Shown piece after piece: positions 1-5,392 of a DNA stretch of 8,376 bases. A program made the position numbers and the translations under genes. The notes under the pieces were generated by a model. That model ran no database searches, was not told the origin of the DNA, and saw nothing but the letters and a program-made list of their open reading frames with translations. The stretch is from an uncultured Clostridium sp. (lineage in GTDB: Bacteria; Bacillota; Clostridia; Clostridiales; Clostridiaceae): positions 1 through 8,376 of the forward strand of contig CAKVFO010000144.1 in the NCBI GenBank assembly GCA_934746785.1, in the 5' to 3' direction. Numbering within the stretch: position 1 is the stretch's first letter; every line of letters begins with the position of its first letter.

Positions 1-168
1 AGAACTGACAATCCTAATTATTCTTTACTAAAAAGTAACTATAAAGGAAAAGAGATAGAACTTATTATTAATTCTAAAAATAACACCTACTCTCAAGAAC
101 AAATTCAAAATCTAATTGATAAACTCGCATCCATGTATGTAGATGTTGAGAAATTGATAGATAAATAG
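1..168 (+). CDS. C-terminal part of an unknown small protein of the mobile element (5' end outside window)
   Basis: Frame 1 is open from the first base to a TAG stop at 166-168, giving 55 visible residues that end in DVEKLIDK. The visible part is polar and charged, with a short beta-like stretch (KEIELIINS) followed by a probable amphipathic helix (residues about 31-54). I see no signal peptide, membrane segment or catalytic motif, and I do not recognise the family. It is followed within 30 bases by a terminator-like hairpin, so it is probably the last gene of its transcript. Its position just upstream of an integrase suggests it belongs to the same integrated element. That the frame is real is supported by the open frame and the tight terminator, but not by homology. 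Confidence 0.55.
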   Translation, partial: RTDNPNYSLLKSNYKGKEIELIINSKNNTYSQEQIQNLIDKLASMYVDVEKLIDK

Positions 169-170
169 AA

Positions 171-188
171 TTGAAAGTTAACTTTCAA
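171..188. repeat. 18-bp perfect palindrome (possible operator)
   Basis: TTGAAAGTTAACTTTCAA reads identically on both strands and begins two bases after the TAG of the upstream gene. It is followed by A residues on +, so it lacks the U-tract of a terminator in that direction. On - the following bases are not a T-run either. A second 18-bp perfect palindrome with the same TTGA...TCAA ends lies 37 bp away (centre to centre). A dimeric repressor operator is one reading; a chance or structural hairpin is another. Confidence 0.45.
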
Positions 189-194
189 AAAATC

Positions 195-243
195 GGAATA
201 ATGATTATTGAGTATTAATACTCAACTTTATTCCTTATTTTTT
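195..243 (+). terminator. Rho-independent terminator-like hairpin
   Basis: GGAATAA (195-201) pairs with TTATTCC (228-234). Inside it, TTGAGTATTAATACTCAA (208-225) is a perfect palindrome that forms the upper stem, with an internal bulge between the two stems. The hairpin is followed by TTATTTTTT (235-243), a good U-tract on +. It would end the transcript of the gene stopping at 168 and insulate the small gene and integrase downstream. The upper palindrome could also act as a protein-binding site. Confidence 0.65.
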
Positions 244-254
244 ACCTTAAACCC

Positions 255-266
255 AAACATATGTTC
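255..266 (-). promoter_or_regulatory. LexA/SOS-box-like operator
   Basis: On - this reads GAACATATGTTT. It matches every position of the core of the Bacillus LexA consensus (GAACRNRYGTTY, within CGAACRNRYGTTYC); the two outer flanking bases do not match. It sits in the short intergenic region 41 bases ahead of the small gene that overlaps the integrase start. LexA control of an integrated element's integration or excision genes is well known, so the placement makes sense. No LexA binding is demonstrated here. Confidence 0.45.
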
Positions 267-275
267 TGTAAATAT

Positions 276-303
276 TTGCAATCACTAAAAAGGGGGATAT
301 AAT
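276..303 (+). promoter_or_regulatory. Possible sigma-A promoter for the integrase
   Basis: TTGCAA (276-281, 4 of 6 matches to TTGACA) is followed after 16 bases by TATAAT (298-303, a perfect -10). Transcription would start near 310, just after the ATG of the 40-codon gene at 308. This promoter would therefore serve the integrase, whose own ribosome binding site is at 404-411, rather than the small gene. The TATAAT also lies between the AGGGGG ribosome binding site and ATG of the small gene, so it may be coincidental in this AT-rich DNA. The SOS-like site lies 9 bases upstream of the -35. Confidence 0.35.
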
Positions 304-307
304 AACT

Positions 308-430
308 ATGCATAATCAAAATGAAGAAATCGATACTGCTCTTGTTATAGAAATTATTATTAATGGGAAAAAACTAATAATAAAGGATTTAAAATCTAAT
401 CATCAGGAGGGAAAAAATAATGGAGTATAG
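308..430 (+). CDS. Small 40-aa protein overlapping the integrase start; possible excisionase/directionality factor
   Basis: An ATG at 308 is preceded by AGGGGG (291-296) at an 11-base spacing, and the frame runs 40 codons to TAG at 428-430. The protein begins MHNQNEEIDT and has an acidic N-terminus, then a hydrophobic/basic stretch (ALVIEIIINGKKLIIKDL) that could form a beta hairpin, and a polar tail. It has no clear helix-turn-helix and I do not recognise the family. Its end overlaps the integrase ATG by 11 bases in another frame, so ribosomes translating it pass through the integrase's ribosome binding site, which suggests translational coupling. Small proteins encoded beside an integrase are often recombination directionality factors, but that role is inferred here from position only. 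It could also be a leader peptide or not be expressed. Confidence 0.5.
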   Translation: MHNQNEEIDTALVIEIIINGKKLIIKDLKSNHQEGKNNGV

Positions 431-1499
431 CGTTGGTTATAGAAAAAAGAATAAAGGTATTCAAGCTGTTATTTCTTACAAAGGAAATGATGGTAAGTGG
501 CATCAAAAAAATAAGCAGGGATTCAAAACCCAAAAAGAATCTAAGCCTTGGATTAACAAAGCATTAAAAGAAATAGAAAAATCTCTTTTAAATGAAGATA
601 AAATTATAGATGCTACATATGATGAAATTTTATTCAAAGAAGTTTTTAAGCTTTTTATAGATCATGCTCGATTACATAGAACACAAAATACTTTAGAATC
701 TTATGACATAGCATTCAGAAAATTTTTCAAACTACATAATTTAAAAGTTTCCAAAATAAGAAAAATACATATTCAAAATTGTATTGATGAATTTATCGAA
801 CAAGGATTAAAAACATCTAGCATAAAAACATATGTAAAAAAAATTAAACAGGTATTTTTATTTTATCAGGATAATTATGATAATTCTTATAAGCTTCCAA
901 CAGATAATATAACATATCCTGCAGCAAATGCCACTGATAAAAAAGCTTTAAGCTTAAATGAAGTGGATTCTCTACTATTAGATTTTAAGAAAAACCACTT
1001 TCAATATTACCCATTTGTATTGTTGTGCGCAACATGTGGCTTAAGACGTGGTGAAGCTCTTGGTGTAACTTATTCAGACATTAATAAAAAAGATGGTATT
1101 GTTATAGTAAATAAACAATGGAAAAAACTCAAAGATGGCTCTTGGGGATTCGGTGATACTAAGAATGGAAAACATAGAGAAGTACCAATAAGTAGCAAAA
1201 TAATAAAAGAAATTGAATTTGTTAAGAAAAATACTCCAGTTTTAGACATAAATAACAGAATAACTACTCATAGTGGGATGTTTATATCGCAATCTGTAAA
1301 TAAATATTTAAAGCCTTATGGTATAACCATACACGAACTAAGGCACACATATATTACTAACCTTATTGCCTCTGGTGTAGATTTTAGAACAGTTGCTGAT
1401 TTAGTCGGCGATACTGTTCGAATGATCTATGACACTTATTCACATGTAAATAGTGATATGCTTAAAAAAGCGACAAAAATTATAGAAAATATTTTTTAA
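420..1499 (+). CDS. int: Tyrosine recombinase / integrase of an integrated element
   Basis: A 359-aa site-specific recombinase of the phage/Tn916-like integrase class, which would cut and rejoin attachment sites to insert and excise the element. The start is supported by a strong CAGGAGGG (404-411), 8 bases from the ATG. Residues about 1-60 are lysine-rich and aromatic (SVGYRKKNKGIQAVISY), fitting an AP2-like arm-binding domain. Residues about 66-150 fit the SAM-like core-binding domain (TLESYDIAFRKF). Residues about 175-350 are the catalytic domain: the first Arg is in CGLRRGEALG (R209), the strand lysine in TKNGKHREVP (K248), HELRH supplies H305 and R308, and the nucleophile is in DTYSHV (Y340). 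The position that is usually His or Trp in the GH box reads GD (G330-D331), a variant I recall from other Firmicute integrases. The length is normal and the gene appears intact. It converges on the polysaccharide operon. Confidence 0.95.
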   Translation: MEYSVGYRKKNKGIQAVISYKGNDGKWHQKNKQGFKTQKESKPWINKALKEIEKSLLNEDKIIDATYDEILFKEVFKLFIDHARLHRTQNTLESYDIAFRKFFKLHNLKVSKIRKIHIQNCIDEFIEQGLKTSSIKTYVKKIKQVFLFYQDNYDNSYKLPTDNITYPAANATDKKALSLNEVDSLLLDFKKNHFQYYPFVLLCATCGLRRGEALGVTYSDINKKDGIVIVNKQWKKLKDGSWGFGDTKNGKHREVPISSKIIKEIEFVKKNTPVLDINNRITTHSGMFISQSVNKYLKPYGITIHELRHTYITNLIASGVDFRTVADLVGDTVRMIYDTYSHVNSDMLKKATKIIENIF

Positions 1500-1508
1500 A
1501 AATATTTT
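1486..1508. repeat. A/T-only inverted repeat across the integrase stop codon
   Basis: Two perfect 11-bp arms (AAAATATTTTT and AAAAATATTTT) flank a single T at 1497, spanning the TAA at 1497-1499. As a hairpin it would have no G-C pairs, so it would be a weak terminator. It could equally be a bent, A-tract-like DNA segment next to the recombinase binding repeats that follow. Confidence 0.4.
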
Positions 1509-1528
1509 TGCCGTTTCTTTTGCCGTTT
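1506..1528 (+). repeat. Tandem 11-bp direct repeat downstream of the integrase
   Basis: TTTTGCCGTTT occurs at 1506-1516 and again at 1518-1528, a 12-bp period. It is conspicuous because GCCG is rare in this AT-rich sequence. Short direct repeats right beside an integrase gene are commonly arm-type binding sites for the integrase N-terminal domain, and that is the likeliest role here (inference). They probably mark the inner side of the element end. Confidence 0.5.
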
Positions 1529-1565
1529 TTAGTTAGATTGGCTTAATAACTAGCTTTAAATAAGC

Positions 1566-1600
1566 TTTATAACATTCCACGCTAAAATGTAATTTATAAC
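1566..1600. other. Candidate attachment (core) site region at the element end
   Basis: TTTATAAC occurs at 1566-1573 and 1593-1600 (27-bp period). Between and overlapping these, ACATT (1572-1576) and AATGT (1586-1590) form an inverted pair separated by 9 bases. Inverted half-sites around a short spacer are the expected layout of a tyrosine recombinase core site. The segment lies between the integrase and the chromosomal operon terminator, where the element must end. The motif is short and AT-rich, and the other end of the element is not visible, so this is only a candidate; the real junction could be anywhere from 1500 to about 1650. Confidence 0.25.
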
Positions 1601-1613
1601 TTTATATACTATG

Positions 1614-1647
1614 AAAAGAGGCTGCACTTTAAAAGTACAGTCTCTTT
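1614..1647 (-). terminator. Terminator of the polysaccharide operon, possibly bidirectional
   Basis: AAAGAGGCTGCACTTT pairs with AAAGTACAGTCTCTTT through a 16-bp stem with one G-T wobble and one mismatch, and almost no loop. The hairpin ends one base from the TAA (1649-1651) of the LCP gene. On - it is followed by a short T-run (TTTT at the complement of 1614-1617); on + by TTTATTAT. It would end the long leftward transcript and could also stop integrase transcripts arriving from the left. Confidence 0.7.
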
Positions 1648-1648
1648 A

Positions 1649-2533
1649 TTATCCATATATAAAATCATGAAGTGTCTTTTTATTTACCTCCTCATCCCAA
1701 TTAAGATGATAAGGTCCTAACAAACTATCCCATGACGTTCCATCAATAGGAATCCTAAGTTCTCCTAAATTACTTTTATCATATTTATATATTATCTCAC
1801 CCAATTCAATTAGTTCCATTATAGATAAATTAGTTTCCGATGATTTTGAAATTGTATATATTGTTTTTGCATACTTTACCATATCTACATTTTTTATTTT
1901 AAAGAATACTCCAGCCATAATCTTTCTCTGGCGCTGAGTTCTTTCAAAGTCAGAATCTATTTTTCTTATTCTCGCATAGGCTAGCGCCTGATTTCCATTC
2001 AAGTTGACTATACCTGAATTATTTAAGATAAATTTATCACATTGCAAATTTATATATCTTTTTTCTTCTTCATTAATTTCCACTTCTACTCCACCCAAGT
2101 AGTCTACAATATTAACTAATCCTTCAAAATCAACTTTAACATACTTACTTACATCAAGATTAAAAACTGAATTTATAGTATCTATTGAACCTTGAATTCC
2201 CCCATAATGATATGCATAGTTTATTTTATTAGCCATGCCTTTACCTTGATAAACATAAGTATCTCTCATTATTGATACCAGCTTAATTGTTTTTTTCTTC
2301 TCATTTAAGGATAAGATCATAATTGTATCTGATGCATTTTCCTCTTTATCTACCCCTAACAATAATATATTTTTAATTTCTAATTTTCCTTTGGGCTCCT
2401 CATAAATACTATCTTTCTTTCTACTTTCTACTTCAGTATTTATAACTTTATCTAAATAATATTTTGGTGGAAAAAATATTATTCCTAAAATTGTAATAAA
2501 TATAATTAATAACAATAATTTTTTATATTTCAT
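1649..2533 (-). CDS. LytR-CpsA-Psr (LCP) family cell wall glycan ligase
   Basis: LCP enzymes transfer lipid-pyrophosphate-linked glycans (teichoic acids, capsule, other wall polysaccharides) onto peptidoglycan on the outer membrane face. The protein is about 294 aa. It has one N-terminal membrane anchor (LLLLIIFITILGIIFF) and a linker, then the LCP domain from about residue 55: NILLLGVDKE, ASDTIMILSL, SIMRDTYV, ANKINYAYHYGG and LNGNQALAYARIR, followed by FERTQRQRKIM. These carry the conserved Asp (SDT) and Arg residues (MRD, YAR, ERTQRQR) that bind the pyrophosphate. Two in-frame ATGs are possible, at 2539 and 2533. I prefer 2533 because the AAGGA is 9 bases from it but only 3 from the other. 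It is the last gene before the terminator and lies 95 bases after the flippase gene, with no convincing promoter of its own. It probably attaches the product of this locus to the wall. Confidence 0.92.
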   Translation of the reverse strand: MKYKKLLLLIIFITILGIIFFPPKYYLDKVINTEVESRKKDSIYEEPKGKLEIKNILLLGVDKEENASDTIMILSLNEKKKTIKLVSIMRDTYVYQGKGMANKINYAYHYGGIQGSIDTINSVFNLDVSKYVKVDFEGLVNIVDYLGGVEVEINEEEKRYINLQCDKFILNNSGIVNLNGNQALAYARIRKIDSDFERTQRQRKIMAGVFFKIKNVDMVKYAKTIYTISKSSETNLSIMELIELGEIIYKYDKSNLGELRIPIDGTSWDSLLGPYHLNWDEEVNKKTLHDFIYG

Positions 2534-2628
2534 AACCATAAATCCTTATACTTATTTTTCTTTCATCCTCATAATATAAGCTATATCATCTTCTTTTATT
2601 TTTAATATTTATCAAAATGTTTTATCTT

Positions 2629-4179
2629 TCAAACCATCTTTTTATTTGCTATATTTTTAACCTTTTTAAGAAAAATATTTATATTCTCTTCTAGTGTAAT
2701 TGTGTGAACTAATTTTAAAAATATAATATAAGATAATACACCAAGAATAATTAAAATAATAAAATTTATAAATAGAAATCTATTATCGAAATCCATAATG
2801 TAATTTTTAGTAAAGTATATAATAATGCCCATAAAAGCAGAGCTTAAAAACATCTTTATCATATCATTAACATATTTTTTTTCCATAATAGTACCTATTT
2901 TTTTACTTAAAGTCCTAAACAGAAAAATTGCAATAGCTGCTGAAGATAATGATGTTGCTAGAGATAATCCCCCTATTCCTAGCGGCTTTATTAATAAAAT
3001 ATCTAATATAATATTGAATACAAGACCTATAAAGGAATTCTTCATTGGTGATTTTGTATCCTGCATTGAATAAAAAGCTCTATTTACTATATCACGTATT
3101 CCATAAAATATTACTCCTATTGATAAAAAGAATAACGATGTTGAGGTCATTTCTACTGAATTTACATTAAATACACCTCGTTTAAATAGAATACTTATTA
3201 TTTCATTGCTCAATACCATCGTTGCTACTGCTGTTGGAATAGTAATTAAACTTATATTACATATACTCTTAGTTATATAGTATTTGAATTTTTTTATATT
3301 ATTAACTTCCATAGCTAAAACCGGATAAACTGCTGTGACAATTGCTGATGCAAATATTCCATAAGCCAATGTATTCACCTTGTCTGATAAATTTATAGCT
3401 GATATACTTCCCTCTTGTAAACTCGACGCCATAATCTGGTCTACTAAAGTATTAATTTGATTTATTCCAGTTCCAATTGCTACTGGCACTAACAACAATG
3501 GCAGTTTCTTAAACATTTTATCTCTAAAATCAATAATAAAAGTATATTTATATTTATGTTTTATCAACCAAGGTACTTGTATTACAACTTGAAGTAAATA
3601 ACCTAATACTGTTACAAAAACAAGTTCAAAAATTCCATGTTCATTTTTAAGTAAAATGTAGATAATAATAGGTACATTTATTACAATACCAATAAGTGCT
3701 GCTGGTATAAACTCTTGTAAACTCTGCAATAAAGCATTAAATACACTGTATAAAGAAAGAAAAAATAAATTAACCATACATATTTTAGTTAAATTCACTG
3801 CTAAAATATAAGTTTCTTCTTTAATATCAGGTGCTAATATCGATACAACTTTTCCTGCACTAACTTCTAAGATACTAAACATTATAAAACCTAAAATTAT
3901 TAAGATATTTAAAACTTTATTAGCCGCTTTAAACATATAACTTTTATCGTTCTCCTCTAGTTGTCTCACAAATATAGGTATAAAAATTGTTTTTATTGAA
4001 ACACCAATTAAAGCAAATGCTAAAACAGGTACTGTTAAAGCTATATTGTAAGCGTCAGTCTCATAAGTTGTTCCAAAAGAAGCTGCTATTAAAAGATCTC
4101 TTAAAAAGCCTGTTATCTTACTTATAACTGTTAACAATACTAAGATACTTGAATTTTTTATTAATGATGATTTTTTCAT
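2629..4179 (-). CDS. murJ: MurJ/MviN-family lipid-linked glycan flippase
   Basis: A 516-aa polytopic protein of the MurJ (MviN) family in the MOP superfamily, which flips undecaprenyl-linked precursors across the membrane. The N-terminus has the family signature (TVISKITGFLRDLLIAASFG, then TDAYNIA; R27, D28, D42). About 14 hydrophobic segments can be counted: the first at about 10-35, the sixth and seventh separated by a basic loop near 206-224, and the last two at the C-terminus. That matches MurJ. Where E. coli MurJ has an Arg-rich RRIFAEGA segment, this protein has AFALIGVSIKT, so a conserved arginine is absent. The ATG follows GGGAG by 5 bases. It sits between the Fe-S protein gene (34-base gap) and the LCP gene. 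Its location in a polysaccharide locus with a Wzy-like gene, and no other flippase in view, suggests a Wzx-like role for this locus's glycan. True lipid II flippase activity remains possible. Confidence 0.88.
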   Translation of the reverse strand: MKKSSLIKNSSILVLLTVISKITGFLRDLLIAASFGTTYETDAYNIALTVPVLAFALIGVSIKTIFIPIFVRQLEENDKSYMFKAANKVLNILIILGFIMFSILEVSAGKVVSILAPDIKEETYILAVNLTKICMVNLFFLSLYSVFNALLQSLQEFIPAALIGIVINVPIIIYILLKNEHGIFELVFVTVLGYLLQVVIQVPWLIKHKYKYTFIIDFRDKMFKKLPLLLVPVAIGTGINQINTLVDQIMASSLQEGSISAINLSDKVNTLAYGIFASAIVTAVYPVLAMEVNNIKKFKYYITKSICNISLITIPTAVATMVLSNEIISILFKRGVFNVNSVEMTSTSLFFLSIGVIFYGIRDIVNRAFYSMQDTKSPMKNSFIGLVFNIILDILLIKPLGIGGLSLATSLSSAAIAIFLFRTLSKKIGTIMEKKYVNDMIKMFLSSAFMGIIIYFTKNYIMDFDNRFLFINFIILIILGVLSYIIFLKLVHTITLEENINIFLKKVKNIANKKMV

Positions 4180-4213
4180 TTCTTCTCCCTAAATACCTTT
4201 AATAATATTACTT

Positions 4214-5371
4214 TTATCCAATTTTAGCCAGTATCTTTTTCACTTTTAATTGAAATTTATGAGGGAACATTCCAAATATACGATTCTTAAAATTAATACT
4301 CAATCGTAACTTTGTATCAAAATAATTATCTTTTTCATAGCCATCATAGATATTTTTTCTCTCTTCTAAATAATTAACTTCTTTCTTTTCAAAAAGACTT
4401 TTTTCACAAGAATCTGAAGAATAATATATATTCATCTCATTTCCTACAACATTAAAAATCTCCTCACCTTTAATAGTATTAATAAATATCCTAGAGATTC
4501 CAACTCCATCTAATAGTTTGGGTGAAATTTTTTCTATTCCCCAGTAATCTCCTAATGTTATATCCCCTACTCTGTACTCGCTATTATATTTGCAATTATA
4601 ACAACATTTTCTATGAGTTTTTCTTTTTAGGAATCCTAACATATAAGGATCATTAGGTGATAAAAGTTTCTTATTAGAATTTACCTCCTCTATCTCACTT
4701 CTATATAGCAGCCCCCAATAACATTTCCTAAAAGTATATTTTTTAATCTTACATTTATACTTATTCTCTAACCACTTTATATAACTCCCAAATAACCCAG
4801 GACTTGGAACCCCAAAACATAATAAATCAACAGTTACCAAATTTGAATAGTCTTTATTTAAATATCTTTTTAAAGCAGTAATTTGGCAAGGTGTCCCACT
4901 ATATAGAACTATTATTCCTTTATTAAGGTACTCCTTTGTTAATTCATAAGTATTCAATGGATCACTTTGTACATATTTAGATCCCTGTAATTTATATAAC
5001 TCTTCTACTTTATCTATCATACTATGTTTAACTTTTAAATTTTCATCATAAACTGCTCCAAATACTACACCTTTATTTTTTAGTACATATTTTGCCAATG
5101 CATAAAATGCACCTCCCGAGGTACTTTTTTCTAAATTTACCTCATCATTTTTTAGCCTTCCTGCATATACCTTTCTTATTTTTGATAACTTCTCATTTTT
5201 ATTTTGACAACATTCTTTTAAACAAATTCCACAATTTAAACATGAGTTAATATCCACTTTTGGTACAAGAAAACCTTCATTATCATATACCATAGTTATG
5301 GAACTATTTGGACATATTTTTTCACATAATCTACATCCAACACAATTTTCAATTTGTTCTATATTATTCAC
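4214..5371 (-). CDS. Fe-S protein of the coenzyme F420 hydrogenase/dehydrogenase beta subunit family, polysaccharide-locus type
   Basis: A cytoplasmic redox protein of about 385 aa. The N-terminus is a 2[4Fe-4S] ferredoxin domain: CVGCRLCEKICP (C11, C14, C17, C21, numbered from a TTG at 5374) and CLNCGICLKEC (C45, C48, C51, C55). An FrhB-like region follows, with STSGG (84-88), GTPCQ (160-164), LLCFGVPSPG (184-193), a Cys cluster in HRKCCYNCKY (C257, C258, C261) and GDYWG (275-279). Known relatives use F420 or flavin, but clostridia are not known to make F420, so a flavin is more likely (inference). Genes of this type often sit beside pyruvyl transferase genes in polysaccharide loci, as here (18-base gap). 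The substrate is unknown. The start is non-ATG: AGGAG (5386-5382) precedes TTG at 5374 by 7 bases and GTG at 5371 by 10. I chose GTG, but TTG is equally possible. Confidence 0.88.
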   Translation of the reverse strand: MNNIEQIENCVGCRLCEKICPNSSITMVYDNEGFLVPKVDINSCLNCGICLKECCQNKNEKLSKIRKVYAGRLKNDEVNLEKSTSGGAFYALAKYVLKNKGVVFGAVYDENLKVKHSMIDKVEELYKLQGSKYVQSDPLNTYELTKEYLNKGIIVLYSGTPCQITALKRYLNKDYSNLVTVDLLCFGVPSPGLFGSYIKWLENKYKCKIKKYTFRKCYWGLLYRSEIEEVNSNKKLLSPNDPYMLGFLKRKTHRKCCYNCKYNSEYRVGDITLGDYWGIEKISPKLLDGVGISRIFINTIKGEEIFNVVGNEMNIYYSSDSCEKSLFEKKEVNYLEERKNIYDGYEKDNYFDTKLRLSINFKNRIFGMFPHKFQLKVKKILAKIG

Positions 5372-5392
5372 CAAACAACCACTCCTAATAAA

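Noticed and set aside
171..188. First palindrome as a terminator of the upstream gene
   Set aside because: It is followed by A residues rather than a U-tract; the next hairpin (195-243) has the proper tail.
1500..1613. tRNA gene or tRNA fragment at the element end
   Set aside because: No cloverleaf, T-loop sequence or CCA-end pattern could be found on either strand.
2534..2628. A separate promoter for the LCP gene in the gap after the flippase gene
   Set aside because: Only loose, overlapping AT-rich matches to -35 and -10 boxes are present, none with good spacing; cotranscription is the simpler reading.
2825..3073. Open frame of 82 codons on + inside the flippase gene
   Set aside because: It is antisense to a well-supported MurJ-family gene and has no family-like motif; it is a shadow of the real frame.
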